Notes: generated by a model from the sequence alone, not told the origin. Positions 6,872 through 13,369 are shown, numbered from the stretch's first letter. The stretch: DNA of 13,369 nucleotides from Amphritea sp. (GCA_018067325.1 JAGPUU010000409.1:1-13369); one strand, 5' to 3'. Translations and numbers: made by a program.

Positions 6872-7699
6872 TTAGCCGCTGAACTGAACTTCATAGGCGG
6901 TAAACTTTCTGAGGTTTATCACACCGGTGTCCAGAATCAAATATTGACCTTTAATACCCTGTAGAACACCTTCAACAACTGGGTTCTTATCAAAGTTAAG
7001 ACTGGTTACCTTGGCTGGATAATTAAGTACAGGATAGTTCAGCTCCAGCACTTCAGCATCAGGTAGTCTTTGAATCGCCTGGAGGCCAAAGCGATTCTCA
7101 AGTTCAGACAGTTCTGAGCGGCACAGTTCAAACAGCCGATCCCGTTCAGCGATAAGGTCCAGCGGATCAACCTGCCCTTTGAGCATTGCACGCCAGTTGG
7201 TTTTATCCGCTACATGCTCACCAAAAACCCGTTCTACCAAGCCTGATTGAAAACGTGTATCAACCCGTAGAATCGGTAATGCCTGAATAGCACCCTGGTC
7301 TATCCACCGAGTCGGCACCTGAGTGCCACGGGTAATTCCGACTTTAATACCCGATGAGTTTGCAAGATAGACATAGTGGCTTTGAAAACAGAACTGCTCT
7401 CCCCACGCAGGATCTCTGCAAGTCCCCTGATCAAAATGGCACTTTTCCGGACTCATGATACAGAGATCACATTGCGGTAACTTTTTAAAGCAGGGGTAAC
7501 AGTGACCCTGTGCGAAACTTTTATTGGTCTTGCGACCACAATGAGTGCAATGAATCTGTCCTTGATAAACAAGTTGAATAGACTGACCCACATAGCTATT
7601 CAGGTCGATTGACTGATCACCCAGTTTCAACCGGTACTTAACTTCAGAAGCAATCTCTGCAGGCATCTTCTGTAATGCCCCTTGTGCGATAACCTGCAT
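6872..7699 (-). CDS. DUF2797 protein: cysteine clusters plus GIY-YIG-like segment
   Basis: This 275-aa soluble protein matches the DUF2797 family, whose function I do not know. An N-terminal beta-rich part is followed by CxxC pairs C51/C54, C67/C70 and C77/C80, plus C87, C94 and C104, most likely two zinc-ribbon-like sites. Residues 108-123 (HYVYLANSSGIKVGIT), then R131 in TRWIDQGA and E156 in GLVERVFGEHV, recall the order of the GIY-YIG nuclease core: two short strands, then Arg, then Glu. This homology is my inference from pattern only. The start codon overlaps the yeaC stop as TGATG, so the two are translationally coupled. The same neighbourhood (rhomboid, yeaC, DUF2797, pepN) occurs in Pseudomonas, suggesting an old functional or regulatory link. 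Confidence 0.9.
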   Translation of the reverse strand: MQVIAQGALQKMPAEIASEVKYRLKLGDQSIDLNSYVGQSIQLVYQGQIHCTHCGRKTNKSFAQGHCYPCFKKLPQCDLCIMSPEKCHFDQGTCRDPAWGEQFCFQSHYVYLANSSGIKVGITRGTQVPTRWIDQGAIQALPILRVDTRFQSGLVERVFGEHVADKTNWRAMLKGQVDPLDLIAERDRLFELCRSELSELENRFGLQAIQRLPDAEVLELNYPVLNYPAKVTSLNFDKNPVVEGVLQGIKGQYLILDTGVINLRKFTAYEVQFSG

Positions 7700-7965
7700 C
7701 AGTCATCGCTCAAAATTTTAAGAACTTGAGGCTCGAGAGGATCAGCTCCGTGCTGAGATCCATCCTTCTTAGTCCGATTGATATAACCGGTACGCTCATG
7801 TTCTGGCAGTTTAGTCTGATCATAGGCAATCACGGCCCGAAGGCTAGTTTCACGCTGCTCACTGGTAAGTCTGTCACCGTTTGGCCACTTACCCAGCTCT
7901 ACCGCTGTTTTCAGACTCTGGTATACATCGGGCGTCATCGCCTCAATCATCTTTTCAAAATTCAT
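7699..7965 (-). CDS. yeaC: YeaC family protein (DUF1315)
   Basis: This 88-aa protein begins MNFEKMIEAMTPDVYQSLKT and continues with the diagnostic AVELGKWPNGDRLT segment, as in E. coli YeaC and its Pseudomonas relatives. Function is unknown; no enzyme motif, signal peptide or membrane segment is visible. The C-terminal third is charged and variable. The ribosome site GGAGGA lies 7 bases before the ATG and is strong. The stop codon shares one base with the DUF2797 start (TGATG), so both are made together. A stem-loop lies immediately upstream, ending near the ribosome site. The name is given by family resemblance, not by a known role. Confidence 0.92.
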   Translation of the reverse strand: MNFEKMIEAMTPDVYQSLKTAVELGKWPNGDRLTSEQRETSLRAVIAYDQTKLPEHERTGYINRTKKDGSQHGADPLEPQVLKILSDD

Positions 7966-7981
7966 TACATTTCCTCCGCGG

Positions 7982-8016
7982 TGAGCGGCAATAATATCAT
8001 AGGGAAACGCCGCTCA
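7982..8016 (-). other. Stem-loop between rhomboid and yeaC genes
   Basis: TGAGCGGC (7982-7989) and GCCGCTCA (8009-8016) form a perfect 8-bp GC-rich stem with a 19-base loop. On the transcribed strand the first arm contains the stop codon of the rhomboid gene, and the second arm ends just before the yeaC ribosome site. No T-run follows, so it is not a simple terminator. It may be an mRNA processing or stability element that lets the downstream genes be expressed at a different level from the rhomboid gene. Confidence 0.45.
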
Positions 8017-8856
8017 TCGACGCTGTATAAAGCTAACAATAGGTACAAGACAAAGGCCAGCAACCAAACCGATCAAGTGAGCCGTATTCGCTATCGAACC
8101 CAGCCCCAGAGACTCAAGGGCACCACTGAAGCCCAACACTAACCAGAACATCATAAATCCCATCAGCGCAGGCGGTAAGCCTATCATACGGGATGGGTTT
8201 ACCCTGTCCCAAAGCCAGGCAAAACCCAGCAACGCAAAAACGAAGCCCGACATACCGCCAAACATTGGTCCACTCACCCAGTACTGTGCAACATTTGAAG
8301 CCAGTGCCGAAAACAAAAATAAGCCGAGCAGTGAAGGCCAACCGAGCAGCAGTTCAATCCGCCGCCCGACCACCCAGACCCAGAGCAGATTAAAGACAAT
8401 ATGTGCCAGATTAAAATGCATAAATGCCGGGCTAAAAAAACGCCATACTTGCCCATCAGTTAAGCTTGATATCAGGTTTGCGTAATAGACCTGATTTCCC
8501 TTTATCTGAATTTCAACAATAGTAAACCAACCCATTAACTGCAGGTTTTCGCCCAGAGAAACCATTAGGGTGATGATGACACTGATAGCGATCAGAAACA
8601 GAGTTAACTTAGCACGCAGAATACCTCTGATACTGTTCTGCTGACCTTGTTGCTGAACCTGCAACCCAGAGAGATCAGCACCCTCTTTCCACTTTTGAAA
8701 CAGCTGAGCAATCTGCTCAGCATTAACATTGTAAGGCACCAGCACCAGCTGCTCTCCATCTTGCTCCAGAACCCGATGAGGAATTTTGTGCTGCCATAGA
8801 ATAGCGGTAAAACCACTCAGGTCTTCGTTAAGCGGAACCCTGAATACTTCATTCAT
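8014..8856 (-). CDS. GlpG-like rhomboid intramembrane serine protease
   Basis: Rhomboids cut transmembrane helices within the inner membrane. This 280-aa protein has an N-terminal soluble part of about 80 aa resembling the cytoplasmic domain of E. coli GlpG, then six membrane segments (about 82-100, 143-163, 174-194, 199-217, 227-248, 256-275). The catalytic serine is S203 in GGMSG and the catalytic histidine is H260 in NTAHLIGL. HFNLAHIVFN (147-156) supplies the conserved His and Asn of the second helix. All key residues are present. No clear ribosome site is visible before the ATG at 8856, which lies 27 bp after the metallophosphatase gene, so coupled or weak translation is likely. Substrates are unknown. 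The next gene in the run is yeaC, with a stem-loop between. Confidence 0.95.
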   Translation of the reverse strand: MNEVFRVPLNEDLSGFTAILWQHKIPHRVLEQDGEQLVLVPYNVNAEQIAQLFQKWKEGADLSGLQVQQQGQQNSIRGILRAKLTLFLIAISVIITLMVSLGENLQLMGWFTIVEIQIKGNQVYYANLISSLTDGQVWRFFSPAFMHFNLAHIVFNLLWVWVVGRRIELLLGWPSLLGLFLFSALASNVAQYWVSGPMFGGMSGFVFALLGFAWLWDRVNPSRMIGLPPALMGFMMFWLVLGFSGALESLGLGSIANTAHLIGLVAGLCLVPIVSFIQRR

Positions 8857-8883
8857 AGGGTGCTAATACGCAACAATAGAGCA

Positions 8884-9858
8884 TCAAGATTCATCACGAA
8901 TCTCCTTTAACACATCCACCCAGATAAACTTTGCCGGGTCGAGTACTGTTTCCTGATCCAATCGATAAGCGACCAGCTTGCCAAACTTAACTGCGCTGTA
9001 GTCGATACAAGCCACATTCGGGGCCACCGGTTTTGGTTCACCATCGCACCAGTAATGGCCAACGAATAAAAGAGGTTCAGCCTCACTGTAATAAAGCAAA
9101 TCCTTATGATCCTGTTCAGTCAACGGATAGCGCGCGACATGCTCAGGTAACGGATCAGGTTGAAACACAACATCAATATAGTGCTGGGGCTTATCTGCCC
9201 AAAATTTTGTCCGGAAAAAACGCCTCTTAAAACCATCTTTGCTCACCATCAACTCATTATTAGGCATCTTCAGGTGGGTACCGCGCAACAACCTATCCAT
9301 TGTTTCCCACTCGGGGGTTCCGTAATGAGCTGAACGATGAAGGTAATCATCATCAATCTGATTTCCTCCCTGAGCTTTAACGAACTGATCTATATGAGTC
9401 TGAGACCAGCAAGCATGAACCACCCTGAACTGTTCATAGTCGAGAAACAGAGGCATCTCCATAAACCATTGGAGAAAATCTTTCTGGTCCTGAGGGTGAT
9501 TAACAAATTGTTCCAACGTTTCATTCAAAATTCGCGAGTGACGACGATTATGGGTTCTCAGATATTCCATGCCTGAATCGGGACGTCCTGGCGTCAGGTA
9601 TGACAGATAATTAAACTCATGATTACCCATCACTATCTGGGCATGCCCACCCTCAACCATCTCCCTGACAATATGCAGCGCTTCACGAATACGTGGACCA
9701 CGGTCAACAATATCACCGAGAAAAACAGCCTGACGCTGCGGGTGCTGATACACCCCTGCTTTTCGGCTATAACCCATTTTTTTTAGCAACAATTCAAGGG
9801 ACAGAGCACAACCATGCACATCACCGATCAAATCATAGCCTTTGTACGCTTTTCTCAT
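8884..9858 (-). CDS. PPP-type metallophosphatase (calcineurin-like)
   Basis: This is a cytoplasmic metallo-phosphoesterase of 324 aa with the full motif set: GDVHG (D13, H15), GDIVDRGP (D49, D52, R53), GNHE (79-81) and a C-terminal GH (H268). The set is typical of PPP/ApaH-like phosphatases that use two metal ions. Whether it dephosphorylates proteins, diadenosine polyphosphates or another substrate cannot be told; it is longer than ApaH and lacks other identifying features. I chose the ATG at 9858 (MRKAYKGYDLIGDVHG) because the longer frame would start at a TTG (9894) inside nadK and because the family begins shortly before GDVHG. A weak GGA lies 8 bases upstream. It starts 11 bp after nadK and is almost certainly co-transcribed with it. 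Confidence 0.92.
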   Translation of the reverse strand: MRKAYKGYDLIGDVHGCALSLELLLKKMGYSRKAGVYQHPQRQAVFLGDIVDRGPRIREALHIVREMVEGGHAQIVMGNHEFNYLSYLTPGRPDSGMEYLRTHNRRHSRILNETLEQFVNHPQDQKDFLQWFMEMPLFLDYEQFRVVHACWSQTHIDQFVKAQGGNQIDDDYLHRSAHYGTPEWETMDRLLRGTHLKMPNNELMVSKDGFKRRFFRTKFWADKPQHYIDVVFQPDPLPEHVARYPLTEQDHKDLLYYSEAEPLLFVGHYWCDGEPKPVAPNVACIDYSAVKFGKLVAYRLDQETVLDPAKFIWVDVLKEIRDES

Positions 9859-9869
9859 AGCAGTTCCGG

Positions 9870-10757
9870 TTAATCGATCAACGGAGTGGCCCAACCGAGT
9901 TTTTCCCGGCAGGTCTGGTAGAAGTTATGGCTAAGAGGATGAAGCAATTTAAGCTTATGGGGCTTCTTATGAATGGTAATAGTATCCCCTGGAGCACAGC
10001 TAATATGCTTCTGGCCATCACAACTGATAGTTGGATAGGTTTCGTTCCCTTTGCTGATTACCAATTTAAGCTCACTGTTGCCGTCTACTACGATCGGACG
10101 ACTGGACAATGTATGCGGGAACATAGGCACTAGAACCAGAGCATCCAAACGTGGATGCATTATTGGGCCACCGCCCGACAGCGCATAAGCGGTTGAGCCG
10201 GTAGGGGTCGCAACAATAAGTCCATCTGAGCGCTGGGTGTAAACAAACTGACCTTCGATATAGAGTTCAAATTGAATCATACGAGCGGACTTGCCTGGAT
10301 GAAGAACGCAATCATTGAGTCCGGTAGACTCACCGATAGGTTCACCATTTCGTTTAACCACTACATCAATCAAAAAACGGCGGTCAACCGTATATTGACC
10401 TTTAAGCACTTCGCCAACTTTCGCTTCGATTTCAGCCGGCGAAATATCAGTTAAGAACCCCAGACTACCTCTGTTAACACCTAATACAGGCACATTAGAT
10501 TGTGCAAGATTACGCGCTGCACCTAACAAGCTACCATCGCCACCAACCACAATAACTAAGTCGCAAATCTCACCCATCATCCGCTGAGTACTGGTTTGCT
10601 GGCTATGCCCAGGCATTACCGAAGCGATCCTTTCATCCAAAATAGGGGTCAGCCCCTGCTCATCAAGAAACCGAATTAGGTGCTTAAGAGTATCTAGAAC
10701 CTTGGTACTACCCAATCGCCCGATCAAACCAATATTTCGAAAGTTATCCATTGCCAT
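9870..10757 (-). CDS. nadK: NAD kinase
   Basis: This enzyme phosphorylates NAD to NADP using ATP (or polyphosphate in some bacteria), the only source of NADP in the cytoplasm. It is 295 aa, close to the 292 aa of E. coli NadK. GGDGS (72-76) carries catalytic D74, LNDCVLHPGK holds the NAD-contacting N148-D149 pair (Asp replaces the Glu of E. coli, as I recall for Pseudomonas), and SDGLIVATPTGSTAY is at 177-191. The C-terminal VPMFPHTLSSRP and LGW segments are also conserved. AAGG lies 9 bases before the ATG at 10757; a second ATG two codons later is too far from it. A -10 box TATAAT lies about 57 bp upstream, making this the likely first gene of a long minus-strand run. Confidence 0.98.
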   Translation of the reverse strand: MAMDNFRNIGLIGRLGSTKVLDTLKHLIRFLDEQGLTPILDERIASVMPGHSQQTSTQRMMGEICDLVIVVGGDGSLLGAARNLAQSNVPVLGVNRGSLGFLTDISPAEIEAKVGEVLKGQYTVDRRFLIDVVVKRNGEPIGESTGLNDCVLHPGKSARMIQFELYIEGQFVYTQRSDGLIVATPTGSTAYALSGGGPIMHPRLDALVLVPMFPHTLSSRPIVVDGNSELKLVISKGNETYPTISCDGQKHISCAPGDTITIHKKPHKLKLLHPLSHNFYQTCREKLGWATPLID

Positions 10758-10813
10758 TTTACTGAACCTTTATGATGACTCTGCAATCACATCTATCCGA
10801 TTGTTTTTAAAAC

Positions 10814-10842
10814 ATTATACTCATAATTAAAGCGTTTTAACT
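10814..10842 (-). promoter_or_regulatory. Probable promoter of nadK and following genes
   Basis: On the minus strand a perfect TATAAT (10819-10814) sits in the AT-rich spacer between the PLP-enzyme gene and nadK. The -35 side is weak: AGTTAA at 17-base spacing or TTAAAA at 15. Transcription would start near 10807, giving a leader of about 50 bases. TTAAAAC and GTTTTAA flank the -10 box as an AT-rich inverted repeat, which may be chance. Confidence 0.45.
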
Positions 10843-11793
10843 GATTTCTCTGCTCTGCTTAAGCTTTTTTAACAGGGTTTCACGCATCCCCCTAAGCCCT
10901 TGCATACCGCCAGTGTGTATTAGTAGAACCCGACACCCCCGCGCCAATTCACCCCGTACAACTTTACGCTGCAGCGCCAGAAATGCTTTCCCTGTATACA
11001 CCGGCTCCAGCTCAATACCTGTCGCTTCAAAAAATTGCTGCATGGACTCAGCCAGTTCAGATGTTACCTTAGCATAGCCACCTTCATGACCATCGAGATC
11101 TAACTCCCAACCACCAGGATCATCAACACCTGACTGCTGCAACAGTCGACGAATATCCTGATACAAAAAACCACCCCCTTTCAGAACAGGTACACCTAAT
11201 ACCTCCAGCCCTTTTGGCTTACTTGCGATAAGCCCTGCAAGAGTCCCTCCTGTTCCGCAGGCACTGCAAACAACGTCATAATCAGAAGCCACACACAACG
11301 ATAGAATTTCACGGCAACCGTTAACCACCCACTCCCCTGACCCACCTTCAGGTAGCAGATGAAAGTCTCCATATTTTGCTCGTAACTGTTGAAGAAATAG
11401 CTCATCGTTTTTATTGCGATACTGCTCTCTGGATACAAATTCCAGAGACATTCCCCAGTTTTCAGCATCGACTAAGGTATCCGATAACAGTGACGGTCGC
11501 TCTCCCCGTATAACTGCGACAGTCTCAACCCCCCTTTCTCTACCCGCATAAGCAAGCGCATGAATATGGTTAGACCAAGCCCCTCCGAAACTCAGAACAC
11601 GCTTACACGCTGAGTCCTGGACCGCTTCGAGGGCATATTTCAGCTTAAACCATTTATTTCCGCTAATCATAGGATGCACCCTATCAAGGCGTAGAAGATC
11701 TAAACGGACTCCAGCCTTTTGAAAATCGGGTAGCTCTACAGGAACAACCGGAACCTTGGGATTTACAACACAAGAAGACTCATTAACATTCAT
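10837..11793 (-). CDS. PLP-dependent ACC deaminase/D-cysteine desulfhydrase family protein
   Basis: This 318-aa fold-type II PLP enzyme forms the Schiff base through K47 in SGNKWFKLKY. FGGAWSNHIHALA (69-81) contains S74, the phosphate-binding loop is GTGGT (180-184), and EPVYTGK (263-269) and HTGG (293-296) complete the site. In true ACC deaminases the second position after VY is Glu and the residue before GG is Leu. Here both are Thr (T267 and T294), as in D-cysteine desulfhydrases. The likely activity is therefore release of H2S, pyruvate and ammonia from D-cysteine or a related amino acid, not ethylene-precursor breakdown. It is not certain; some family members have other substrates. The ATG at 11793 has only a distant AGGT upstream. 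It lies upstream of nadK, which seems to have its own promoter, and is divergent from the small acidic ORF. Confidence 0.88.
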   Translation of the reverse strand: MNVNESSCVVNPKVPVVPVELPDFQKAGVRLDLLRLDRVHPMISGNKWFKLKYALEAVQDSACKRVLSFGGAWSNHIHALAYAGRERGVETVAVIRGERPSLLSDTLVDAENWGMSLEFVSREQYRNKNDELFLQQLRAKYGDFHLLPEGGSGEWVVNGCREILSLCVASDYDVVCSACGTGGTLAGLIASKPKGLEVLGVPVLKGGGFLYQDIRRLLQQSGVDDPGGWELDLDGHEGGYAKVTSELAESMQQFFEATGIELEPVYTGKAFLALQRKVVRGELARGCRVLLIHTGGMQGLRGMRETLLKKLKQSREIS

Positions 11794-11814
11794 AAATCGG
11801 TAAAGTACCTGTCA

Positions 11815-11842
11815 CTTTTTCGTCATAAATCAGAAATATGAT
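11815..11842 (+). promoter_or_regulatory. Possible promoter of the small acidic ORF
   Basis: TATGAT (11837-11842) is a good -10 box located 28 bases before the ATG at 11871. The -35 side (CTTTTT at 11815-11820, 16-base spacing) is poor. It is the only reasonable plus-strand promoter between the divergent PLP-enzyme gene and the ORF, and it lies over an alternative in-frame ATG (11838). Confidence 0.3.
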
Positions 11843-11870
11843 ATCCGCTAGAAAACAAGAGGATAATAAA

Positions 11871-11960
11871 ATGGAAGAGTACACAGAAGAACTGTTACTG
11901 GAAAGCCTGAACGAAGAGTATGAAGATGACATTGACTGTAATGAAGGAGTCGATATGTAA
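11871..11960 (+). CDS. Candidate acidic microprotein (29 aa)
   Basis: A short frame starts at the ATG at 11871 and ends at TAA 11958-11960. An AAGAGGAT ribosome site lies 6 bases before the ATG, better than those of several large genes nearby. The peptide begins MEEYTEELLLESLNEE and has 13 Asp/Glu among 29 residues, no Lys or Arg, and one Cys near the C-terminal end. The first half could form an amphipathic helix. I recognise no family. An in-frame ATG at 11838 would add 11 residues but has no ribosome site and overlaps the -10 box. The ORF sits alone on the plus strand between two minus-strand genes, ending 7 bases before the stop of the PAS-GGDEF gene. The strong ribosome site is the main reason to believe it; conservation is untested. 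Confidence 0.5.
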   Translation: MEEYTEELLLESLNEEYEDDIDCNEGVDM

Positions 11961-11967
11961 GGGATTG

Positions 11968-12876
11968 CTAGCCCTGATTTACTAAAAAGGACTTCACACA
12001 ATCGCCCCCGGACTGCTTGGCATTGTACATAGCCATATCGGCTTTTTGCACAAAATAATCTACCGGGTCGACACCCAAACTAGTAGCAACACCAACGCTC
12101 ATAGACACAACTATTTCACTGCTGCCTTGGGAGTTCGGTGAGTAGGTGCATTCAGCATTAAATACCTCTCTAACACGATTGCCCAGCAGCATCGCTTCAG
12201 CCAGCGACGTATTAGGAAGCAGCACCATAAATTCATCGCCACCATAACGAAATGACTGATCAGACCCTCTCATTCCGTCTGTTAGTATGTTACCAATCTG
12301 ACGAAGAATCTGATCGCCTTCAAGATGTCCAAGATTATCATTAACTTGCTTAAAACCATCGAGATCAATACATACTAGGCTCAGCTCTCCGCCATATCGG
12401 CTAGTCCGAACCATCTCTCGGGCAACCTGAACATAAAAATGCCGCTGGTTAAACAAACCGGTCAACTCGTCAGTAATAGACTGTTTCAACAAAGAGGTTT
12501 CCAGTACCTTCTGTCGAGTCATATCATGAAAAAAACCAACACTACCCCGATACCGCCCCTCTTTCATCAACACCGCCGCAGACAGACGAATAGGCACCCG
12601 CTCACGCCTGCAATTAAGCACATAGGTTTCATACCCTTCGACTCTGCCGGCTCCCTGCAATTCACTATCCATCATAAGCTGCATGATTTTCCTGGCTTCA
12701 CCTTCACTTGGATAGATTTCACGAATACTCATCTTTCCTATGACTTGCGTAGCGTCATACCCCAGCAAACTTTCAGCCGCCGGATTGAACACAGAAATAA
12801 TTCCGTGTCTATTTATAGAAATGACAGGGTCAGGACAGATCGAAATCAATTCGGCTTGATTAATATTCATGTGCAT
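11968..12876 (-). CDS. PAS-GGDEF diguanylate cyclase
   Basis: This 302-aa cytoplasmic protein is predicted to make c-di-GMP. Residues 7-118 are a PAS sensor domain (PDPVISINRHGIISVFNPAA, then LLGYDATQVIGK), ending in a PAC-like GSVGFFHDMTRQK segment. A short helix leads to the GGDEF domain (about 132-295). The catalytic motif is GGDEF at 212-216, with the RxxD inhibitory site R203-D206 five residues before it, so activity with product inhibition is expected. The PAS ligand is unknown and no heme or flavin residue is evident. There is no membrane segment and no EAL domain. The ATG at 12876 is followed two codons later by another ATG; neither has a strong ribosome site. The promoter was not identified in the long upstream gap; TATAAA on the minus strand near 12960 is a weak candidate. 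Confidence 0.95.
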   Translation of the reverse strand: MHMNINQAELISICPDPVISINRHGIISVFNPAAESLLGYDATQVIGKMSIREIYPSEGEARKIMQLMMDSELQGAGRVEGYETYVLNCRRERVPIRLSAAVLMKEGRYRGSVGFFHDMTRQKVLETSLLKQSITDELTGLFNQRHFYVQVAREMVRTSRYGGELSLVCIDLDGFKQVNDNLGHLEGDQILRQIGNILTDGMRGSDQSFRYGGDEFMVLLPNTSLAEAMLLGNRVREVFNAECTYSPNSQGSSEIVVSMSVGVATSLGVDPVDYFVQKADMAMYNAKQSGGDCVKSFLVNQG

Positions 12877-13149
12877 TTAATAGTGACCGCAACAAAAGAG
12901 CCAGCCCCCCCGATAAGATCCTAATGACAACAAACCGGAGGAGAAAAGTAGCTGACGTTTATACCACAGTATCAGTCGGCAGCATTATTCCCAATACTCA
13001 AAGTGACATATATAGAAACATTGAGCGCAGAGAAGAGCCAAAGCTTAAGACGAACATTAGAATAACGACGAATAAAAGCTAAACCATTAAGGAGAGAGCA
13101 TAAAGCTTGAAGATAGGATATTGATAAAACGAAGGTAATCTAGAAAAAG
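12877..13149 (+). other. Gene-poor gap between the cyclase gene and the tRNAs
   Basis: No convincing gene, RNA or terminator hairpin is visible here. A 52-codon open frame (12924-13082, +) lacks a ribosome site and uses several rare codons. The AT-rich second half could be the trailer of the tRNA transcript. The minus-strand part near 12960 may hold the promoter of the PAS-GGDEF gene, but no hexamer pair is convincing. Confidence 0.5.
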
Positions 13150-13226
13150 TGGCGGAATGGACGGGACTCGAACCCGCGACCCCCTGCGTGACAGGCAGGT
13201 ATTCTAACCAGCTGAACTACCACTCC
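13150..13226 (-). tRNA. tRNA-Asp (GUC)
   Basis: A full 77-base cloverleaf is visible on the minus strand. The acceptor stem GGAGTGG/CCATTCC has one G-T pair, the D arm is GTTCAGCTGGTTAGAAT, the anticodon arm CCTGC-CTGTCAC-GCAGG has anticodon GTC at 13192-13190, and the T arm contains GGTTCGAGTCC. The discriminator is G and CCA is encoded. It closely resembles E. coli tRNA-Asp. It lies 13 bases downstream of tRNA-Val and is probably cut from the same transcript. A run of five T (13148-13144) follows one base after CCA. Confidence 0.98.
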
Positions 13227-13239
13227 GCAATCTACATTA

Positions 13240-13315
13240 TGGTGGGCGTGGAGAGGTTCGAACTCCCGACATTCGCCTTGTAAGGGCGACGCTCTCCCAA
13301 CTGAGCTACACGCCC
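13240..13315 (-). tRNA. tRNA-Val (UAC)
   Basis: A full 76-base cloverleaf is visible on the minus strand. The acceptor stem is GGGCGTG/CACGCCC, the D arm is GCTCAGTTGGGAGAGC, and the anticodon arm TCGCC-CTTACAA-GGCGA has anticodon TAC at 13282-13280. The T arm contains GAGTTCGAACC, the discriminator is A, and CCA is encoded. It is the first gene of a two-tRNA unit with tRNA-Asp. Confidence 0.98.
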
Positions 13316-13330
13316 ACTAAGCAGATGGCT

Positions 13331-13359
13331 TATATACGATCTTTTCAGCACTTCGAAAA
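13331..13359 (-). promoter_or_regulatory. Probable promoter of the tRNA-Val/tRNA-Asp unit
   Basis: On the minus strand TATATA (13336-13331) lies 15 bases before the tRNA-Val 5' end, the usual distance for a tRNA promoter with a short leader. The -35 side is weak (TTTTCG at 17-base spacing, or TTCGAA a little nearer if TATAAG is the -10). The window ends shortly upstream, so further activating sequences cannot be seen. Confidence 0.4.
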
Positions 13360-13369
13360 GAAAGAAAAT

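Noticed and set aside
9859..9894. Longer metallophosphatase start (TTG at 9894) overlapping nadK
   Set aside because: The ATG at 9858 matches the family, which starts shortly before GDVHG, and avoids overlap with nadK.
12439..12924. 161-codon plus-strand frame opposite the PAS-GGDEF gene
   Set aside because: It is antisense to a gene with intact PAS and GGDEF motifs and its translation has no recognisable domain.
12924..13082. 52-codon open frame on the plus strand in the gap before the tRNAs
   Set aside because: There is no ribosome site, rare codons (AGG, AGA, ATA) are frequent, the composition is unlike the neighbours, and I recognise no family.
13040..13143. Imperfect repeat with AAAGCTT at 13040 and 13102 followed by AAGA-like sequence
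   Set aside because: Only the first 7 bases match exactly; the rest is too weak to separate from chance in an AT-rich stretch.
13150..13315. tRNA genes as integration site for a mobile element
   Set aside because: No integrase, direct repeat of a tRNA end or foreign gene is present beside the tRNAs in this window.

Overview
The window looks like ordinary chromosome of a marine gammaproteobacterium, probably an Oceanospirillales-type relative of Pseudomonas. That placement is inferred from moderate GC content, the protein flavour of PepN, NadK, YeaC and the DUF2797 protein, and the gene order nadK - metallophosphatase - rhomboid - yeaC - DUF2797 - pepN, which I recall from Pseudomonas. There is no integrase, transposase, phage gene, CRISPR array or sharp change in codon use.

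Layout. Positions 46-309 (+) hold a small acidic conserved-type protein, closed by an intrinsic terminator. Positions 543-1685 (+) encode a GAF/DUF484-like GGDEF diguanylate cyclase. It converges tail to tail with a hemerythrin-domain gene (1688-2236, -), whose promoter carries a perfect TTGAC-N4-GTCAA dyad placed like a class II FNR/Anr site. From 10757 down to 2312 nine minus-strand genes follow with gaps of at most 48 bp or with overlaps: nadK, a PPP-type metallophosphatase, a GlpG-like rhomboid protease, yeaC (DUF1315), a DUF2797 protein, pepN, a small membrane protein, an AlbA_2 (Schlafen-type) protein and a HAD hydrolase. A good -10 box precedes nadK, so the run may be one long transcription unit. 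Upstream lie a PLP enzyme of the ACC deaminase/D-cysteine desulfhydrase family (10837-11793, -), a very acidic 29-residue small ORF on the plus strand (11871-11960), a PAS-GGDEF diguanylate cyclase (11968-12876, -), a gene-poor gap, and tRNA-Asp(GUC) and tRNA-Val(UAC), both on the minus strand.

How it fits together. Most of the content is housekeeping: NADP synthesis, peptide turnover, membrane proteolysis and tRNAs. Two diguanylate cyclases, both with intact GG(D/E)EF and RxxD inhibitory sites, indicate c-di-GMP signalling. The hemerythrin gene with its FNR-like box points to an oxygen or nitric-oxide response. The least understood parts are the three-gene tail behind pepN (membrane protein, AlbA_2 protein, HAD), the DUF2797 protein (cysteine clusters plus a GIY-YIG-like segment), and the tiny acidic ORF. 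I did not find a clear-cut new multi-gene system; the candidates are listed as findings with modest scores.
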